A DNA stretch of 64,000 bases from Solirubrum puertoriconensis (GTDB lineage: Bacteria > Bacteroidota > Bacteroidia > Cytophagales > Hymenobacteraceae): contig NZ_LNAL01000006.1 of NCBI RefSeq assembly GCF_001483135.1, positions 310,003 to 374,002 on the forward strand. The letters are read 5' to 3'. Shown here in pieces: positions 1 through 8,744 of the stretch. How positions within the stretch are numbered: the first letter of the stretch is position 1; each line of letters begins with the position of its first letter. The notes under the pieces were generated by a model, which saw only the letters and a list, made by a program, of their open reading frames with translations, was not told the DNA's origin and ran no database searches. The position numbers and the translations under genes are program-made.

Positions 1-392
1 CCTGCGCAATGGTTGAGCTTGGATAAAACCGAGAAGCCTCGTGCGCGCGCATTGCTGCGTCCCCGACGGCCGTAATGCAACAATCAAGGCAAGGTGCAAG
101 CGTAAGTATTTACCGAAAATATGTGCAAATGCGTAGCCCAGAGTGCGTTGATTGCGTACAATCGTTCCCGACGGCTGCCTGGTGTTTCTTGCCTCAGCTG
201 CTTTAAGCGCCGTTGCGGCCTCGCCAGCAGGGTTGCACCGGCGTGCTGGTCTGTTGGACTGCGCGTTCTGCTTACCGTGTGTTCTTTGCTCATTGCCCTG
301 TGCTGCCGCAAGCGTGCCGACCGGATAAGGACAGTGCGCCTATCCGGTTACCCTACCCATCTTCTTTCGTTAGTTATTGCTCCTCCACAACC
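1..392. other. Region without a convincing gene
   Basis: Open frames here are short, overlap one another on both strands and lack a recognisable protein. No tRNA, repeat or clear promoter of the TAnnTTTG type was seen. It is probably the leader of the small gene starting at 393 plus the end of whatever lies outside the window. Confidence 0.4.
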
Positions 393-695
393 ATGACTCC
401 TTCAACCCCCCGTGTTCGTGCCTTCATAGAGACCAGTGGTTCAGTAGCCGAAGTATGCTTGCTAGTGCAGCCAGAGCCCGGCGTAGATGTGCCGTGGCGC
501 TGGGATTTGCCTTATCCGTTGTGGGCCTCGTGGGGCACCGCCCGTACTGCCCGCTGGTTAGCCGATCAGTTTTTCCGCCACGACATCAGCCTTACGCGTG
601 CCGTTGGGGCCGAAGCCGTGCGCCACGCCCTGCTACGCGCCCTAGAGGTGCACCGCCGTTTTTTTAAGGTGACGTGGCTGTCCAATGTGGCTTAA
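393..695 (+). CDS. Hypothetical protein, 100 aa
   Basis: I do not recognise a family. The ATG at 393 is preferred over an upstream in-frame start at 213, because residues before it look like translated leader. The protein is hydrophilic with no signal peptide. A Trp- and Pro-rich centre (PLWASWGTARTARWLADQFF) is followed by an amphipathic Arg/Ala-rich helix (AVRHALLRALEVHRRFFKV) at the C-terminus, a layout suggesting a small folded cytoplasmic protein. A good terminator follows at 760-793, which supports this being a real transcription unit. Confidence 0.55.
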   Translation: MTPSTPRVRAFIETSGSVAEVCLLVQPEPGVDVPWRWDLPYPLWASWGTARTARWLADQFFRHDISLTRAVGAEAVRHALLRALEVHRRFFKVTWLSNVA

Positions 696-759
696 GCCTG
701 AAGAAGGTAGCTGGGGCGTTTAATGTAATAACCCACAGCACCCTAGTTGTTTACAACCG

Positions 760-793
760 AAAAAAGTCTCTGCAGCCTTGCAGGGGCTTTTTT
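760..793 (+). terminator. Rho-independent terminator
   Basis: An A-tract, a stem (CTGCA with TGCAG plus flanking pairs including G-U) and a run of seven T lie about 65 bases after the stop at 695. The A and T tracts pair, so it may work in both directions. Confidence 0.75.
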
Positions 794-929
794 TGTGGCT
801 AACCAAGATGCATTTGGGTGTAAGTAGGAGGTTAAAATGTAGTTAATGTGTAATAATGTCATGGTCAATTAATTACGAAAGCCTAGTTTTGCGCCCCATT
901 CCGCCGAACAGTACTTAGCCGCACAGTAC

Positions 930-1331
930 ATGGTCACACGCCTGCTTTACGAATCTCCGGTACTTGCTCTTTCGCACGATGAGGCTTCCGATTGGTTGTA
1001 CCTTGAGTGGTACGGCACACCTACACTGAAACAAGTGCAGGAAGGCTGCGCCCTTATCGGGCAGGCTTTGCACGAGGAGAGTACCCAAAAAGTGCTGTGC
1101 GACATTTCGCAGGTGCTGCAGCCCAACCAGGAGGCCGTGCGCTGGGCGCTAACCGAGTGGCTGCCCGCGGTGCGCAATATGGGCTTGCGCTACGTGGCGT
1201 GGGTATATTCGCAGCATTACATCATCGGGCGCGAAACCTTCGACCGATTACACGTGCTGCTTACCAGCCCCGTAGTTGCAGCCTTCGACGATTTAGCCTC
1301 CGCTTACGATTGGTTGCAGCAGCAAGCATAA
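930..1331 (+). CDS. STAS/SpoIIAA-like domain protein, 133 aa
   Basis: A small cytoplasmic protein that starts with a strand-rich part ending in YLEWYGTPTL, followed by a helix (VQEGCALIGQALHEE). It continues with a core strand VLCDISQVLQ and ends with FDDLASAYDWLQ. This order and the final 'A..WL' helix resemble the SpoIIAA-like/STAS proteins that are abundant as singletons in Hymenobacter-like genomes. Their role is unknown; family relatives bind partner proteins or lipids. The start ATG at 930 has no strong Shine-Dalgarno sequence, which is normal for Bacteroidota. It is not in an operon: the next gene is convergent. The family assignment is by fold pattern only. Confidence 0.7.
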   Translation: MVTRLLYESPVLALSHDEASDWLYLEWYGTPTLKQVQEGCALIGQALHEESTQKVLCDISQVLQPNQEAVRWALTEWLPAVRNMGLRYVAWVYSQHYIIGRETFDRLHVLLTSPVVAAFDDLASAYDWLQQQA

Positions 1332-1364
1332 AGTAGTTTTCTGCGTTCCAGGCGCACGGCGGGC

Positions 1365-2612
1365 TTACTTACCGGCCGTTGTTGCCGGCGCTGCGGTACG
1401 GGCCCTTTCCACGGCCCGCATTACCCTGAACAGGTTTCCGCTCCAGATCTTCTCGATGTCGCGCCGCGAGTAGCCGCGCCGCACCAGCTCGGTGGTGAGG
1501 TTGGGGTACTCGCCCACGTCGCGCAGGCCGTCGAGCTCGGTGCCCCCGTCAAAGTCGCCGCCGATGCCTACGTGGTCGATGCCGGCTACGCGCACAATGT
1601 GGTCGATTTGGTTTACGGCATCTTGCACCGTAGCCAGCGGCACCGGGAAGCGCTTGTCCAACTCATCCATCTCAGCCAAGGCCTGCTTCTGCTCCGCCTC
1701 GGGCAGACTATACACGTTCAGGAAGTTCTTGATTTTCCATTTGGCATTAAACGCCTGCACCGCGGCCGCGCGCGCCGGGTTGGTGGGCTGTGCTTTCACA
1801 TAGGGGCTGAACAAGTTGAGCTGCACCACGCCATCGTGCCGGGCCAGGGCGCGCAGCATATCGTCGGAGAGGTTGCGGGGTACGTCGCTCAGCGCCCGCG
1901 CCGCCGAGTGCGAGGCAATTACGGGCGCTTTCGAGAGGCGCAGCACATCGTAGAACGTGGAGTCGGAGGTGTGCGAAATATCCACCATCATGCCCAAGCG
2001 GTTCATCTCGGCTACGGCTTGCACCCCCAGGGGGCTCAGGCCTTGGTACTCGGGGCCGTTGGGGTCGGTGGCCGAGTCGCAGAGGTCGTTGTTGGTGCCG
2101 TGGCACAGCGTCATGTAGCGCGCCCCTAGGTTGTAGTACTGCTGCAGCAGGCCTAGGTCGCGGCCCACGGGGTAGCCGTTTTCGATGCCGATAAAGATGG
2201 CCCGCTTGCCGGCCTTACGAATGCGCACGGCCTCGGCGGGCGTGGTGGCCATGGCTATTTCGGTGGGGTGCGCTTTGATGGCCGCGTGGATGGCGTCGAA
2301 AATCCGGAGCGCCTCTTGCTTGGCGGCGGTGTTGCCCTCGGGGGTGCGCGGACCTTGCCCCATATACACAGCCCAGAATACCGCATCGAGCCCGCCGCGC
2401 TTCAGCTTCGGAAAGTCGAGCTTGGCTTCGGTGGGGTCGTTGTCCTTGGTCAGGTCGAAGCCCGGCTTCACCAGGTTCATGGGCGTGTCGGCGTGCGTAT
2501 CCACCGTAAAAATCTGCTCGTGCAGCTTGCGCGCTTTGGCCTCTTGCTGAGCGGCGGCCGAAGTACCTAGGGCAGAGGCGGCGATGAACGGGAATAGCAG
2601 GCGGAGGCGCAT
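1365..2612 (-). CDS. Membrane dipeptidase, peptidase family M19
   Basis: A zinc dipeptidase of the renal dipeptidase family, which cleaves dipeptides. The N-terminal signal peptide (RLRLLFPFIAASALG) implies export. Metal and active-site motifs are in family order: DTHAD near residue 38, IENG in the middle, DISHTSD, then SHSAARAL and GIGGDFDG near the C-terminus. At 415 aa it is the usual length. I take the ATG at 2612; an upstream TTG at 2630 would add six residues before the signal peptide. A 16-bp perfect inverted repeat (2631-2671) separates it from the metallopeptidase gene upstream, so it is probably transcribed on its own. Confidence 0.92.
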   Translation of the reverse strand: MRLRLLFPFIAASALGTSAAAQQEAKARKLHEQIFTVDTHADTPMNLVKPGFDLTKDNDPTEAKLDFPKLKRGGLDAVFWAVYMGQGPRTPEGNTAAKQEALRIFDAIHAAIKAHPTEIAMATTPAEAVRIRKAGKRAIFIGIENGYPVGRDLGLLQQYYNLGARYMTLCHGTNNDLCDSATDPNGPEYQGLSPLGVQAVAEMNRLGMMVDISHTSDSTFYDVLRLSKAPVIASHSAARALSDVPRNLSDDMLRALARHDGVVQLNLFSPYVKAQPTNPARAAAVQAFNAKWKIKNFLNVYSLPEAEQKQALAEMDELDKRFPVPLATVQDAVNQIDHIVRVAGIDHVGIGGDFDGGTELDGLRDVGEYPNLTTELVRRGYSRRDIEKIWSGNLFRVMRAVERARTAAPATTAGK

Positions 2613-2630
2613 GGCAGACGGATAAGACAA

Positions 2631-2671
2631 AAGCCGATCGGGTAGTGCTGAAGGTACTACCCGATCGGCTT
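2631..2671 (-). terminator. Long perfect inverted repeat, terminator
   Basis: Arms 2631-2646 and 2656-2671 match perfectly over 16 bp with a 9-base loop. It lies 19 bases after the stop of the minus-strand metallopeptidase gene and is followed on that strand by a T-containing stretch. Confidence 0.8.
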
Positions 2672-2689
2672 CGTTACGCTACCGGCAAC

Positions 2690-3967
2690 CTAGCGGCGGG
2701 CCAAATCTTCTTCGTAGCCGCTGGCGGCCAAAAAGGCTTTGGCGTCGCGGATGTTCAGGATGTCGGCCACGGCTTGCTTCTTGTCGGTGGCCTTGTTGTA
2801 GTAGGCCTGGCAAATTTTGTAGCCCACGTAGTAGCCTAGGTCGCAGGGCTTCTCGGGGGTTTCCTGGCGGCCGTTGGCAATCCAGTTGCTGGCGTCGCGG
2901 CCTCCCATTTCTTTCTTAAATGCCTCCCACAGCTCTTCCTCGTGGGCATTGCCGTACACGTGCAGGCGGGCGTTGTTGCCCAGCGTGCCCGTTACCAGCT
3001 CGGCTATAAAGTCGGCCATGCCCTCGTTGATGGTGTAGCTCAGCAGCGTGCCATCCTGCGCGCCTTGGTTGCTGTGAATCAGCTCGTGCAGCAGCAGGGT
3101 AGGCATTTCGGTTACCATGCCGTTGCGGTTGCGCTGCAGCAAGTTCAGCTCGGTGGTGATTACACCCGGCCCGTTGGCCGTTTGATCGGCCCCGATGAGC
3201 AGCCCGGCATCCGACACCGTGCCGCCCGACGAAAACCCACCCACCACAAAATAGATGTGCTGGAAGTAGGCCGCGGGGTACAATTCTTGGAACTTCTGAA
3301 AGACGGCCAGCATCTGCGGCTTTTGGGCCGCAATGGAGTTCAGCGTGGCCTGAATGGAGGCATAGTATTGCGGCCGCGCCAGTACGCGCCGGGCAAAGGT
3401 TTGGGCGTTCCGGATTTTGTAGGCGTAGTAGTCCTGCAGCCCAATGGAGGCTTTGCCGAAATAGTCGCGCTGAAAAATGGCGGCGGCATTGGCCGTGTCG
3501 GTCTTGGCTTTGGCGTAGGCTTGCCAAAAGTTGTCGATGTCGGTGGTAACGAGCTTAATGTCCTGCACGCGGCGCACCTTCTTTTTCTCTTCGGCCTTGC
3601 GCACTTCAGCCAGCAGCTTGGGCCACTGCTTGTGGGTGTGCAGCACTTTCAGGTCGGAGTCGTGCTCCATGTTGGCGGCGTTTGCATAACCGGCGGCCAC
3701 TGCCTTTTGGGCGTACTTAAGCGCCTCGGGAGCGTTGTTGAGCAGGCCGTAGTCGCAGGCTAGGTTGTAGTAAACCGTGGTTTTGTGGCGAGGCGTAATG
3801 CCCGGCGCACGCAACGCCAGCTCGTAGGTGCGGGCCGAGGCTTCGTACTGCTGGGTGCGGTACTGCTCCTGGCCTTTGCTGTTCAGCGAATCAAACTTGA
3901 GGGTATGTTGGGCAAAACCCAGGGTGGAGGTAAGCGTGAGGGTAAGCGGTAAGAGAAGTCGGCGCAT
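2690..3967 (-). CDS. Secreted TPR and zinc metallopeptidase (DUF2268-like)
   Basis: The ATG at 3967 gives a clean signal peptide (MRRLLLPLTLTLTSTLGFAQ); the longer reading frame upstream is not needed. Residues about 20-110 form TPR-like helices (TVYYNLACDYGLLNNAPEAL). The C-terminal half carries the zinc motif HELIH near residue 293 and, about 25 residues on, NEGMADF, whose Glu is the likely third ligand. This is the gluzincin arrangement of DUF2268-type predicted proteases. At 425 aa it is likely periplasmic or an outer-surface peptidase. Substrate unknown. A strong terminator follows at 2631-2671. Confidence 0.8.
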   Translation of the reverse strand: MRRLLLPLTLTLTSTLGFAQHTLKFDSLNSKGQEQYRTQQYEASARTYELALRAPGITPRHKTTVYYNLACDYGLLNNAPEALKYAQKAVAAGYANAANMEHDSDLKVLHTHKQWPKLLAEVRKAEEKKKVRRVQDIKLVTTDIDNFWQAYAKAKTDTANAAAIFQRDYFGKASIGLQDYYAYKIRNAQTFARRVLARPQYYASIQATLNSIAAQKPQMLAVFQKFQELYPAAYFQHIYFVVGGFSSGGTVSDAGLLIGADQTANGPGVITTELNLLQRNRNGMVTEMPTLLLHELIHSNQGAQDGTLLSYTINEGMADFIAELVTGTLGNNARLHVYGNAHEEELWEAFKKEMGGRDASNWIANGRQETPEKPCDLGYYVGYKICQAYYNKATDKKQAVADILNIRDAKAFLAASGYEEDLARR

Positions 3968-4194
3968 AACCGGGTGGGTGGTGGATGGAAATACTGCAGC
4001 GCGAAGAGCATTGCCCAAGCACAACCACTAGGCAAAGCTTCTGCACCGCAGCCATAGATAGGCGAAACACTATGTGGTTGCTTTGCGGTGGCCAAATCCG
4101 TGTTTTTCGCGCGGCCATTACAGTTGGTGCTGCGCAGCCAGCGCTGTGGAGTTCTGCCGAACGGCCGTAACTTCCGGCGCTTGCTACCCCGCCC

Positions 4195-5049
4195 ATGAAC
4201 CCGGCTCCCTACGCATACCTGCGCGGCGATTTTGTGCCGCTCGATCAGGCCTTTTTGCACGTCAGCGACCTAGCTGTTCAGCGCGGCTACGGCATCTTCG
4301 ATTTCCTGAAGGTGCAAGACGGCCACCCGCTGTTTCTCGACTATTACCTCGACCGTTTCTACCAATCGGCTGAGCTGATGGAGCTAGTCGTGCCGCTTGC
4401 GCGGCCCGAGCTGGTGGCGGTGCTGCGGCAGCTCATCGGCCGCAACAACCTGCCGCTGTCGGGCATTAAGCTGCTGCTCACGGGTGGGTACTCCAGCAGC
4501 GGCTACGAGCCGCCCGCCCAGGCCAACCTCATCATCACGCAGCAGCCCATCGCGCTGCCCACGCCCGAGCAGTTGGCGCGCGGGCTGCGGATCATCAGCC
4601 ACGAGTACGTGCGCGAGTTTCCGGCGGCCAAAACCATAAACTACACCATGGGTATTCGGCTGCTGAAGCGGCTGCAAGCCCTAGGTGCCGACGAGGTGCT
4701 GTACCACCAGCAGGGTGCGGTGACGGAGTTTCCGCGCGCCAACTTCTTCATCGTGCGCCAAGACGACACCGTGGTTACGCCCGCTGCCAACGTGCTCGGC
4801 GGCATTACGCGGCGCAACATCCTAGGTCTGTCGGGGCGGCCGTACCGCATTGAGGAAGGCCCCGTAACCCTGCACGACGTGCGCCAGGCCAAAGAGGCTT
4901 TCCTGACCAGCACCACCAAACTGGTAATGCCCGTAGTGCAGCTCGACGACCACGTAATTGGCAGCGGCCAACCCGGCCGCGTCACCCTCGATTTACTTCA
5001 CGCCCTAACGCAGCTCGAACAACAGCAGCTGACGCAATCCTACGCATGA
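4195..5049 (+). CDS. Aminotransferase class IV (PLP fold type IV)
   Basis: A 284-aa enzyme of the branched-chain/D-amino-acid aminotransferase and aminodeoxychorismate lyase superfamily. Family features: the RGYGIFDFLKV segment near residue 32, the PLP-binding Lys in AAKTINYTMG near residue 143, the VTEFPRANFFIV segment near 177 and GGITRRNILGL near 201. A true IlvE would usually be longer, so the substrate cannot be fixed from sequence; a D-amino-acid transaminase or a lyase are the alternatives. Its stop overlaps the start of the next gene by 4 bases (ATGA at 5046), so both are probably made together by translational coupling. Confidence 0.88.
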   Translation: MNPAPYAYLRGDFVPLDQAFLHVSDLAVQRGYGIFDFLKVQDGHPLFLDYYLDRFYQSAELMELVVPLARPELVAVLRQLIGRNNLPLSGIKLLLTGGYSSSGYEPPAQANLIITQQPIALPTPEQLARGLRIISHEYVREFPAAKTINYTMGIRLLKRLQALGADEVLYHQQGAVTEFPRANFFIVRQDDTVVTPAANVLGGITRRNILGLSGRPYRIEEGPVTLHDVRQAKEAFLTSTTKLVMPVVQLDDHVIGSGQPGRVTLDLLHALTQLEQQQLTQSYA

Positions 5050-6275
5050 CGCACGCATCCATCCTCGCTATCCGTTCGCACTTTCCGGCCCTGCAGCCCG
5101 ATGCCATTCGCCCGCCCTACATCTTCTTCGACGGGCCCGGCGGTACGCAAATGTCGCGGCAGGCCCTCGATGCCATGGTGGCCTACATCACGGGCGGCAT
5201 GGCCAACCTGCACGGCACTTTCCCGACAAGCGTAGGCACCGATGCCCTGCTCGACGAGGGCCGCCAAGCCGTAGCCGATTTGCTGAACTGCGAACCGCAG
5301 GAGGTTGCCTTCGGCCAGAACATGACCTCACTGGCCTTTGCCATTGCGCGCGGGCTGGCCGGTTTCATCAACCCCGGCGACGAGGTGGTGGTAACCGAGC
5401 TCGACCACCGCGCCAACGTCGACCCGTGGGTAACGCTGGCCAAGGACCGCAGCGCCGTGGTGCGATTTATTCCCGTCAGCCCCGAAACCTACACCCTGGA
5501 GCTCGACGACCTAGGCAGCCTGATAAACGAGCGTACCAAGCTGGTAGCCGTGGGCATGTCGTCGAACGTGACGGGCACAGTTACGCCCATAGAGCGCATC
5601 ATTGCCCGCGCCAAAGAGGTGGGTGCCATTACGGTAATTGATGCCGTGCACGCCGTGCCGCACCTGCCCATCGACTTTCGCGCTCTAGGTGCCGATGTGC
5701 TGCTGTGCTCGGCCTACAAGTTTTTTGGGCCGCACCTAGGCGTGGCGGTAGTATCGGCCGAGCTGTTCGAGAAGCTGGCGGTGTATAAGCTGGCGCCCGC
5801 GCCCACCGACATTCCGCACAAGCTGGAAACCGGCACCCAAAACCACGAGGGCATTGCCGGGCTGATCGGTGCGTTGGAGTTTGTGCAGGCCCTAGGTGAG
5901 GGCAGCACCCGCAAGGAGCGGCTGCGCGCGGGACTCGAGGCTATTGATGCCTACGAGCAGGAACTGGCCCAGGAACTCGAACGCTTTTTGCTGTCGGTGC
6001 CGCAGGTGCGCTTGTACCGCGCGCCAGCCGGCACGCGCAAAACGCCAACGCTGGCATTTACCATCGAAGGCCGCAACTCCCGCGAGGTAGCCGCTTGGTT
6101 TGCCAAGCACCACCACATGTGCATTGCCGATGGGCACTTCTACGCCTCCACGCTGGCCGATAAGCTGGAAGTTGGGGCGCAGGGTGGTTGGGTGCGCATC
6201 GGGTTAGCGCCGTACAACACGGCTGAGGAAGTGGAGCAGTTTAAAGCCGCGCTGCAGGAGTTTCTGGCTGAGTAG
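5046..6275 (+). CDS. Cysteine desulfurase-like aminotransferase class V
   Basis: A 409-aa PLP enzyme. The N-terminus (FFDGPGGTQMS) matches the cysteine desulfurase-like subfamily (TIGR01976 type) rather than housekeeping SufS or IscS. The catalytic Lys lies in CSAYKFFGPHLG near residue 224, with the substrate/PLP segments NMTSLAFAIARGL and DAVHAVPHLPIDF upstream in family order. The catalytic Cys loop of true SufS is not obvious, so sulfur transfer is not certain. It is translationally coupled to the preceding class IV aminotransferase, which suggests a shared amino-acid pathway. A CCTAGG site follows five bases after the stop, and then a composite repeat. Confidence 0.87.
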   Translation: MTHASILAIRSHFPALQPDAIRPPYIFFDGPGGTQMSRQALDAMVAYITGGMANLHGTFPTSVGTDALLDEGRQAVADLLNCEPQEVAFGQNMTSLAFAIARGLAGFINPGDEVVVTELDHRANVDPWVTLAKDRSAVVRFIPVSPETYTLELDDLGSLINERTKLVAVGMSSNVTGTVTPIERIIARAKEVGAITVIDAVHAVPHLPIDFRALGADVLLCSAYKFFGPHLGVAVVSAELFEKLAVYKLAPAPTDIPHKLETGTQNHEGIAGLIGALEFVQALGEGSTRKERLRAGLEAIDAYEQELAQELERFLLSVPQVRLYRAPAGTRKTPTLAFTIEGRNSREVAAWFAKHHHMCIADGHFYASTLADKLEVGAQGGWVRIGLAPYNTAEEVEQFKAALQEFLAE

Positions 6276-6298
6276 CTGACCTAGGAAGTGCGCACGGC

Positions 6299-6549
6299 TC
6301 TCCCGCTTCGCCAGCGTGTAGCGCGGACTTTGTAGTCCGCGTCCCCGGATAGTAATCTGCTGCCATTGAACAACGGTTAGAGAATTCTATCTGGGGGCTG
6401 CGGACTACAAAGTCCGCGCTATACCCAGGCGAAGCGGGAGAGATGCTTCGACAAGCTCAGCATGACGTACGAGTATCAACCACCCCTAGCCCACGCCGCT
6501 CGAGGCGCGGAATTCATCTGAGGAGGGGAACGAGCACTAGTTTGTAGCT
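6299..6549. repeat. Composite BIME-like repeat, copy A
   Basis: Two small hairpins in opposite orientation (6318-6341 and 6399-6421), each with stem GCGGACT/AGTCCGC, flank an AT-richer centre. Next come a CTTCGACAAGCTCAGCATGAC module (near 6447) and a module with GGGGTGG/CCACCCC character up to about 6535. The whole block reappears reverse-complemented as copy B (13537-13802). It holds no ORF and ends at the stop of the next gene. Confidence 0.85.
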
Positions 6550-7116
6550 CTAGCTTTGGTTGGCTTCTTCCTTCTGCGGAGCGGGGGCGTAGGTGAGTAC
6601 GGTTACGCCGGAGGGGTAGGCTTTTGAGCTGACCAGCTTTAGGTTGGCGGTGCTGCCTTCCTGAAACAGGCGCTGGCCTTTGCCTACCACCAGCGGAAAC
6701 ACCATCAGGCGGTACTCGTCCACGAGGTTGTGCTGCATCAGGGTTTGTACCAGCTGGCCGCTGCCGAACACCAGAATATCCTGGCCGGGCTGCTGCTTTA
6801 GGCGCGTAACGTACTCCGCTAGGTTATCGGCAGCAACGATGTGCGTGTTCTGCCAGGGGCCTTCGCTAAGCGTGGTAGTTACCAGGTGCTTGGGCATGGT
6901 GTTGATGCGCTCGGCGTAGCCGTCTTCGTCGGTGCGGCTGGGCCAGGCGGCGGCAAAGCCCTCGTAGGTAACGCGGCCGAGCAGCAGGTCGTCGGCAGTC
7001 ATCATTTCGTGCAGCTTAAACTGGCCTTCTTCCTCGCCGAAGTACTCCAGCGTCCAACGCGGTTCTTCCATTACGCCGTCGAGGGTCAGGAACTCCGATA
7101 CAACTACTTTTCTCAT
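6550..7116 (-). CDS. Dihydrofolate reductase family protein (RibD C-terminal-like)
   Basis: A 188-aa protein of the DHFR/RibD-C superfamily, the YwjB/YyaP type found widely as accessory genes. Marks are the opening SEFLTLDGVM, LLGRVTYEGFAAAWP near residue 46, ILVFGSGQLVQTL near 114 and the closing DEYRLMVFPLVVGKGQRLF. These proteins probably reduce a pterin- or flavin-like substrate with NADPH; the true substrate is unknown. It lies 58 bases downstream of the DoxX-like gene on the same strand, and both face a GlxA-type regulator, so all three may form one regulated locus. Confidence 0.88.
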   Translation of the reverse strand: MRKVVVSEFLTLDGVMEEPRWTLEYFGEEEGQFKLHEMMTADDLLLGRVTYEGFAAAWPSRTDEDGYAERINTMPKHLVTTTLSEGPWQNTHIVAADNLAEYVTRLKQQPGQDILVFGSGQLVQTLMQHNLVDEYRLMVFPLVVGKGQRLFQEGSTANLKLVSSKAYPSGVTVLTYAPAPQKEEANQS

Positions 7117-7174
7117 GGTGGGGGAGAGGGTTAGGTAATGCTAGGTTGTAGAATGCGAAACTATTGGAAAGTGC

Positions 7175-7603
7175 TTAGGCCACGGCTAGCTGGGCAGCCG
7201 GAGTAGCATCAGCCATCAGGGCCGACGGCACGCGTTGGCCCTGCCGCTTTTTCCAGAGCAGATAGCTCAGGCCCATAAAGCCCAGAAACAGCAGCGGCGA
7301 TACGATAAGCGCAGGGCTGTCGTGGGCGGCGGCGCGGGCAGCGCAGGCCCCGAGCAAGTTGAAGGTGAAGCCGGCGTAGGCCCACTCCTTAAGGGTGCGG
7401 TAACGGGTTTGCACCAAGGCCAACGCACCCAGGGCCTTGCCCGCGCCCAGCACCAGCAGCACGTGCTCGGGGTAGCCTAGGTGGCGCATAATCTCGCGGC
7501 CCTCGGGGCCTTGCATCAGCTCCATGATGCCGGCCATCAGCATAAAGGCCGCGAAGAGCAGGGTGGTGGAGTAGTAAAGGGCGGTAGTGGCTTTGGCTTT
7601 CAT
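7175..7603 (-). CDS. DoxX-like integral membrane protein
   Basis: 142 aa with four predicted membrane helices (TALYYSTTLLFAAFMLMAG, VLLVLGAGKALGALAL, AYAGFTFNLLGACAARAAA, LIVSPLLFLGFMGLSYLLW). The motif LGYPEHVLLVLGAGKALGA is typical of DoxX-like proteins, which sit in the inner membrane and are often linked to redox or stress. First gene of a likely two-gene transcript with the DHFR-like gene. The divergent regulator gene at 7741 and the inverted repeat at 7679-7721 suggest control by that regulator. Confidence 0.87.
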   Translation of the reverse strand: MKAKATTALYYSTTLLFAAFMLMAGIMELMQGPEGREIMRHLGYPEHVLLVLGAGKALGALALVQTRYRTLKEWAYAGFTFNLLGACAARAAAHDSPALIVSPLLFLGFMGLSYLLWKKRQGQRVPSALMADATPAAQLAVA

Positions 7604-7678
7604 GGCTGGGCTGGGCTAAAAGGGTTTAGTAAGTGCCTGATCGACATCCCAAAAGTATTAGCAACGCCGACCACCTAG

Positions 7679-7721
7679 GGGGTGTAAATGCGACCATCTG
7701 AGGGGTTGATTGCGACACCCC
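7679..7721. promoter_or_regulatory. Possible operator between divergent genes
   Basis: An inverted repeat GGGGTGT (7679-7685) and ACACCCC (7715-7721), with related ATGCGACC and TTGCGACA words inside, lies in the 137-base gap between the DoxX-like gene and the regulator gene, next to a CCTAGG at 7674. It is a candidate binding site for the AraC-type regulator; this is inference from symmetry and position. Confidence 0.35.
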
Positions 7722-7740
7722 ATAATGCTAGCTTGGCACC

Positions 7741-8727
7741 ATGAAACACATAACCATCCTGGTTCCTAAGGGAGCCATTCTAGGAAGCATAGAAGGGCCA
7801 CGGCTGGTGTTCTCGGAGGTAAATGCTCTGATGCAGCGCATGGGCAAGCCGCCGTTGTTTCAGATTCAGCTGGTGGGCCTCGTGCACGACACGCCCGTGT
7901 GCGGCGGCCTGTACCAAGTGCATACCGATTTGCTGACTTCCGATGTGGAGCGCACCGATTTGGTGGTAATCCCCGCCATCGACGGCGACCTAAGGCAGGC
8001 GCTCGACGATAACCGCGACTTCATTCCGTGGATTATTAGCCAGTACAAGCGCGGCGCCGAGGTGGCCAGCCTATGCGTGGGCGCTTTTTTGCTTGCCTCC
8101 ACGGGCCTTATCAAAGGGCGGCAGTGCACCACACACTGGGCGGCGGCCAGCTACTTCCGGGCCATGTTCCCCGATGTGCAATTGGTGGAGGATAAGCTCA
8201 TTACCGACGAGCACGGCATCTACTCGAGCGGTGGTGCTTTCTCTTACCTCAACCTGGTGCTGTACCTGATTGAGAAGTATGCCGGCCGCGACATTGCCGT
8301 AACCTGCGCCAAAGTATTCCAAATCGACATCGAGCGCGTCAGCCAATCGGCCTTCATCATTTTCAAAGGCCAGAAAGAGCACGGCGACGAGCCCATCAAG
8401 AAGCTGCAGACCTACATCGAAGACAACTACCAAGAGAAGATTACCGTCGATCAGCTGGCCGACATGCTGGCCCTAGGTAGGCGCAACCTCGAGCGGCGCT
8501 TTAAGAAAGCCACCGCCAACTCGGTGGTCGAGTACATTCAGCGGGTGAAAATCGAAGCGGCCAAAAACAGTTTGGAGTCGTCGCGCGATACCGTGAACGA
8601 GGTGATGTACCAAGTGGGCTACACCGACCCTAAGGCCTTCCGCGACACGTTCAAGCGCATCACGGGTTTGTCGCCGAAAGAGTACCGCGACAAGTACAAC
8701 CGCGAGCGGGCCGTGGTGGCGGTGTAG
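7741..8727 (+). CDS. GlxA-family transcriptional regulator (DJ-1/PfpI plus AraC HTH)
   Basis: 328 aa. Residues 1-190 form a DJ-1/PfpI-like domain with the nucleophile-elbow region ASLCVGAFLLASTGL and GIYSSGGAFSYLNLVLYLIE. Residues about 220-318 form a double helix-turn-helix AraC domain (ITVDQLADMLALGRRNLERR; then the second helix pair ending GLSPKEYRDKYN). Such proteins activate transcription next to their own gene. It is divergent from the DoxX-like and DHFR-like genes, the most likely targets. The effector is unknown. Confidence 0.92.
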   Translation: MKHITILVPKGAILGSIEGPRLVFSEVNALMQRMGKPPLFQIQLVGLVHDTPVCGGLYQVHTDLLTSDVERTDLVVIPAIDGDLRQALDDNRDFIPWIISQYKRGAEVASLCVGAFLLASTGLIKGRQCTTHWAAASYFRAMFPDVQLVEDKLITDEHGIYSSGGAFSYLNLVLYLIEKYAGRDIAVTCAKVFQIDIERVSQSAFIIFKGQKEHGDEPIKKLQTYIEDNYQEKITVDQLADMLALGRRNLERRFKKATANSVVEYIQRVKIEAAKNSLESSRDTVNEVMYQVGYTDPKAFRDTFKRITGLSPKEYRDKYNRERAVVAV

Positions 8728-8744
8728 CAGATTGCAGCGGCTGC

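Noticed and set aside
6299..6549. Insertion sequence or MITE with its own transposase
   Set aside because: No coding frame and no clear target-site duplication; the opposed small hairpins fit a BIME-like repeat better.
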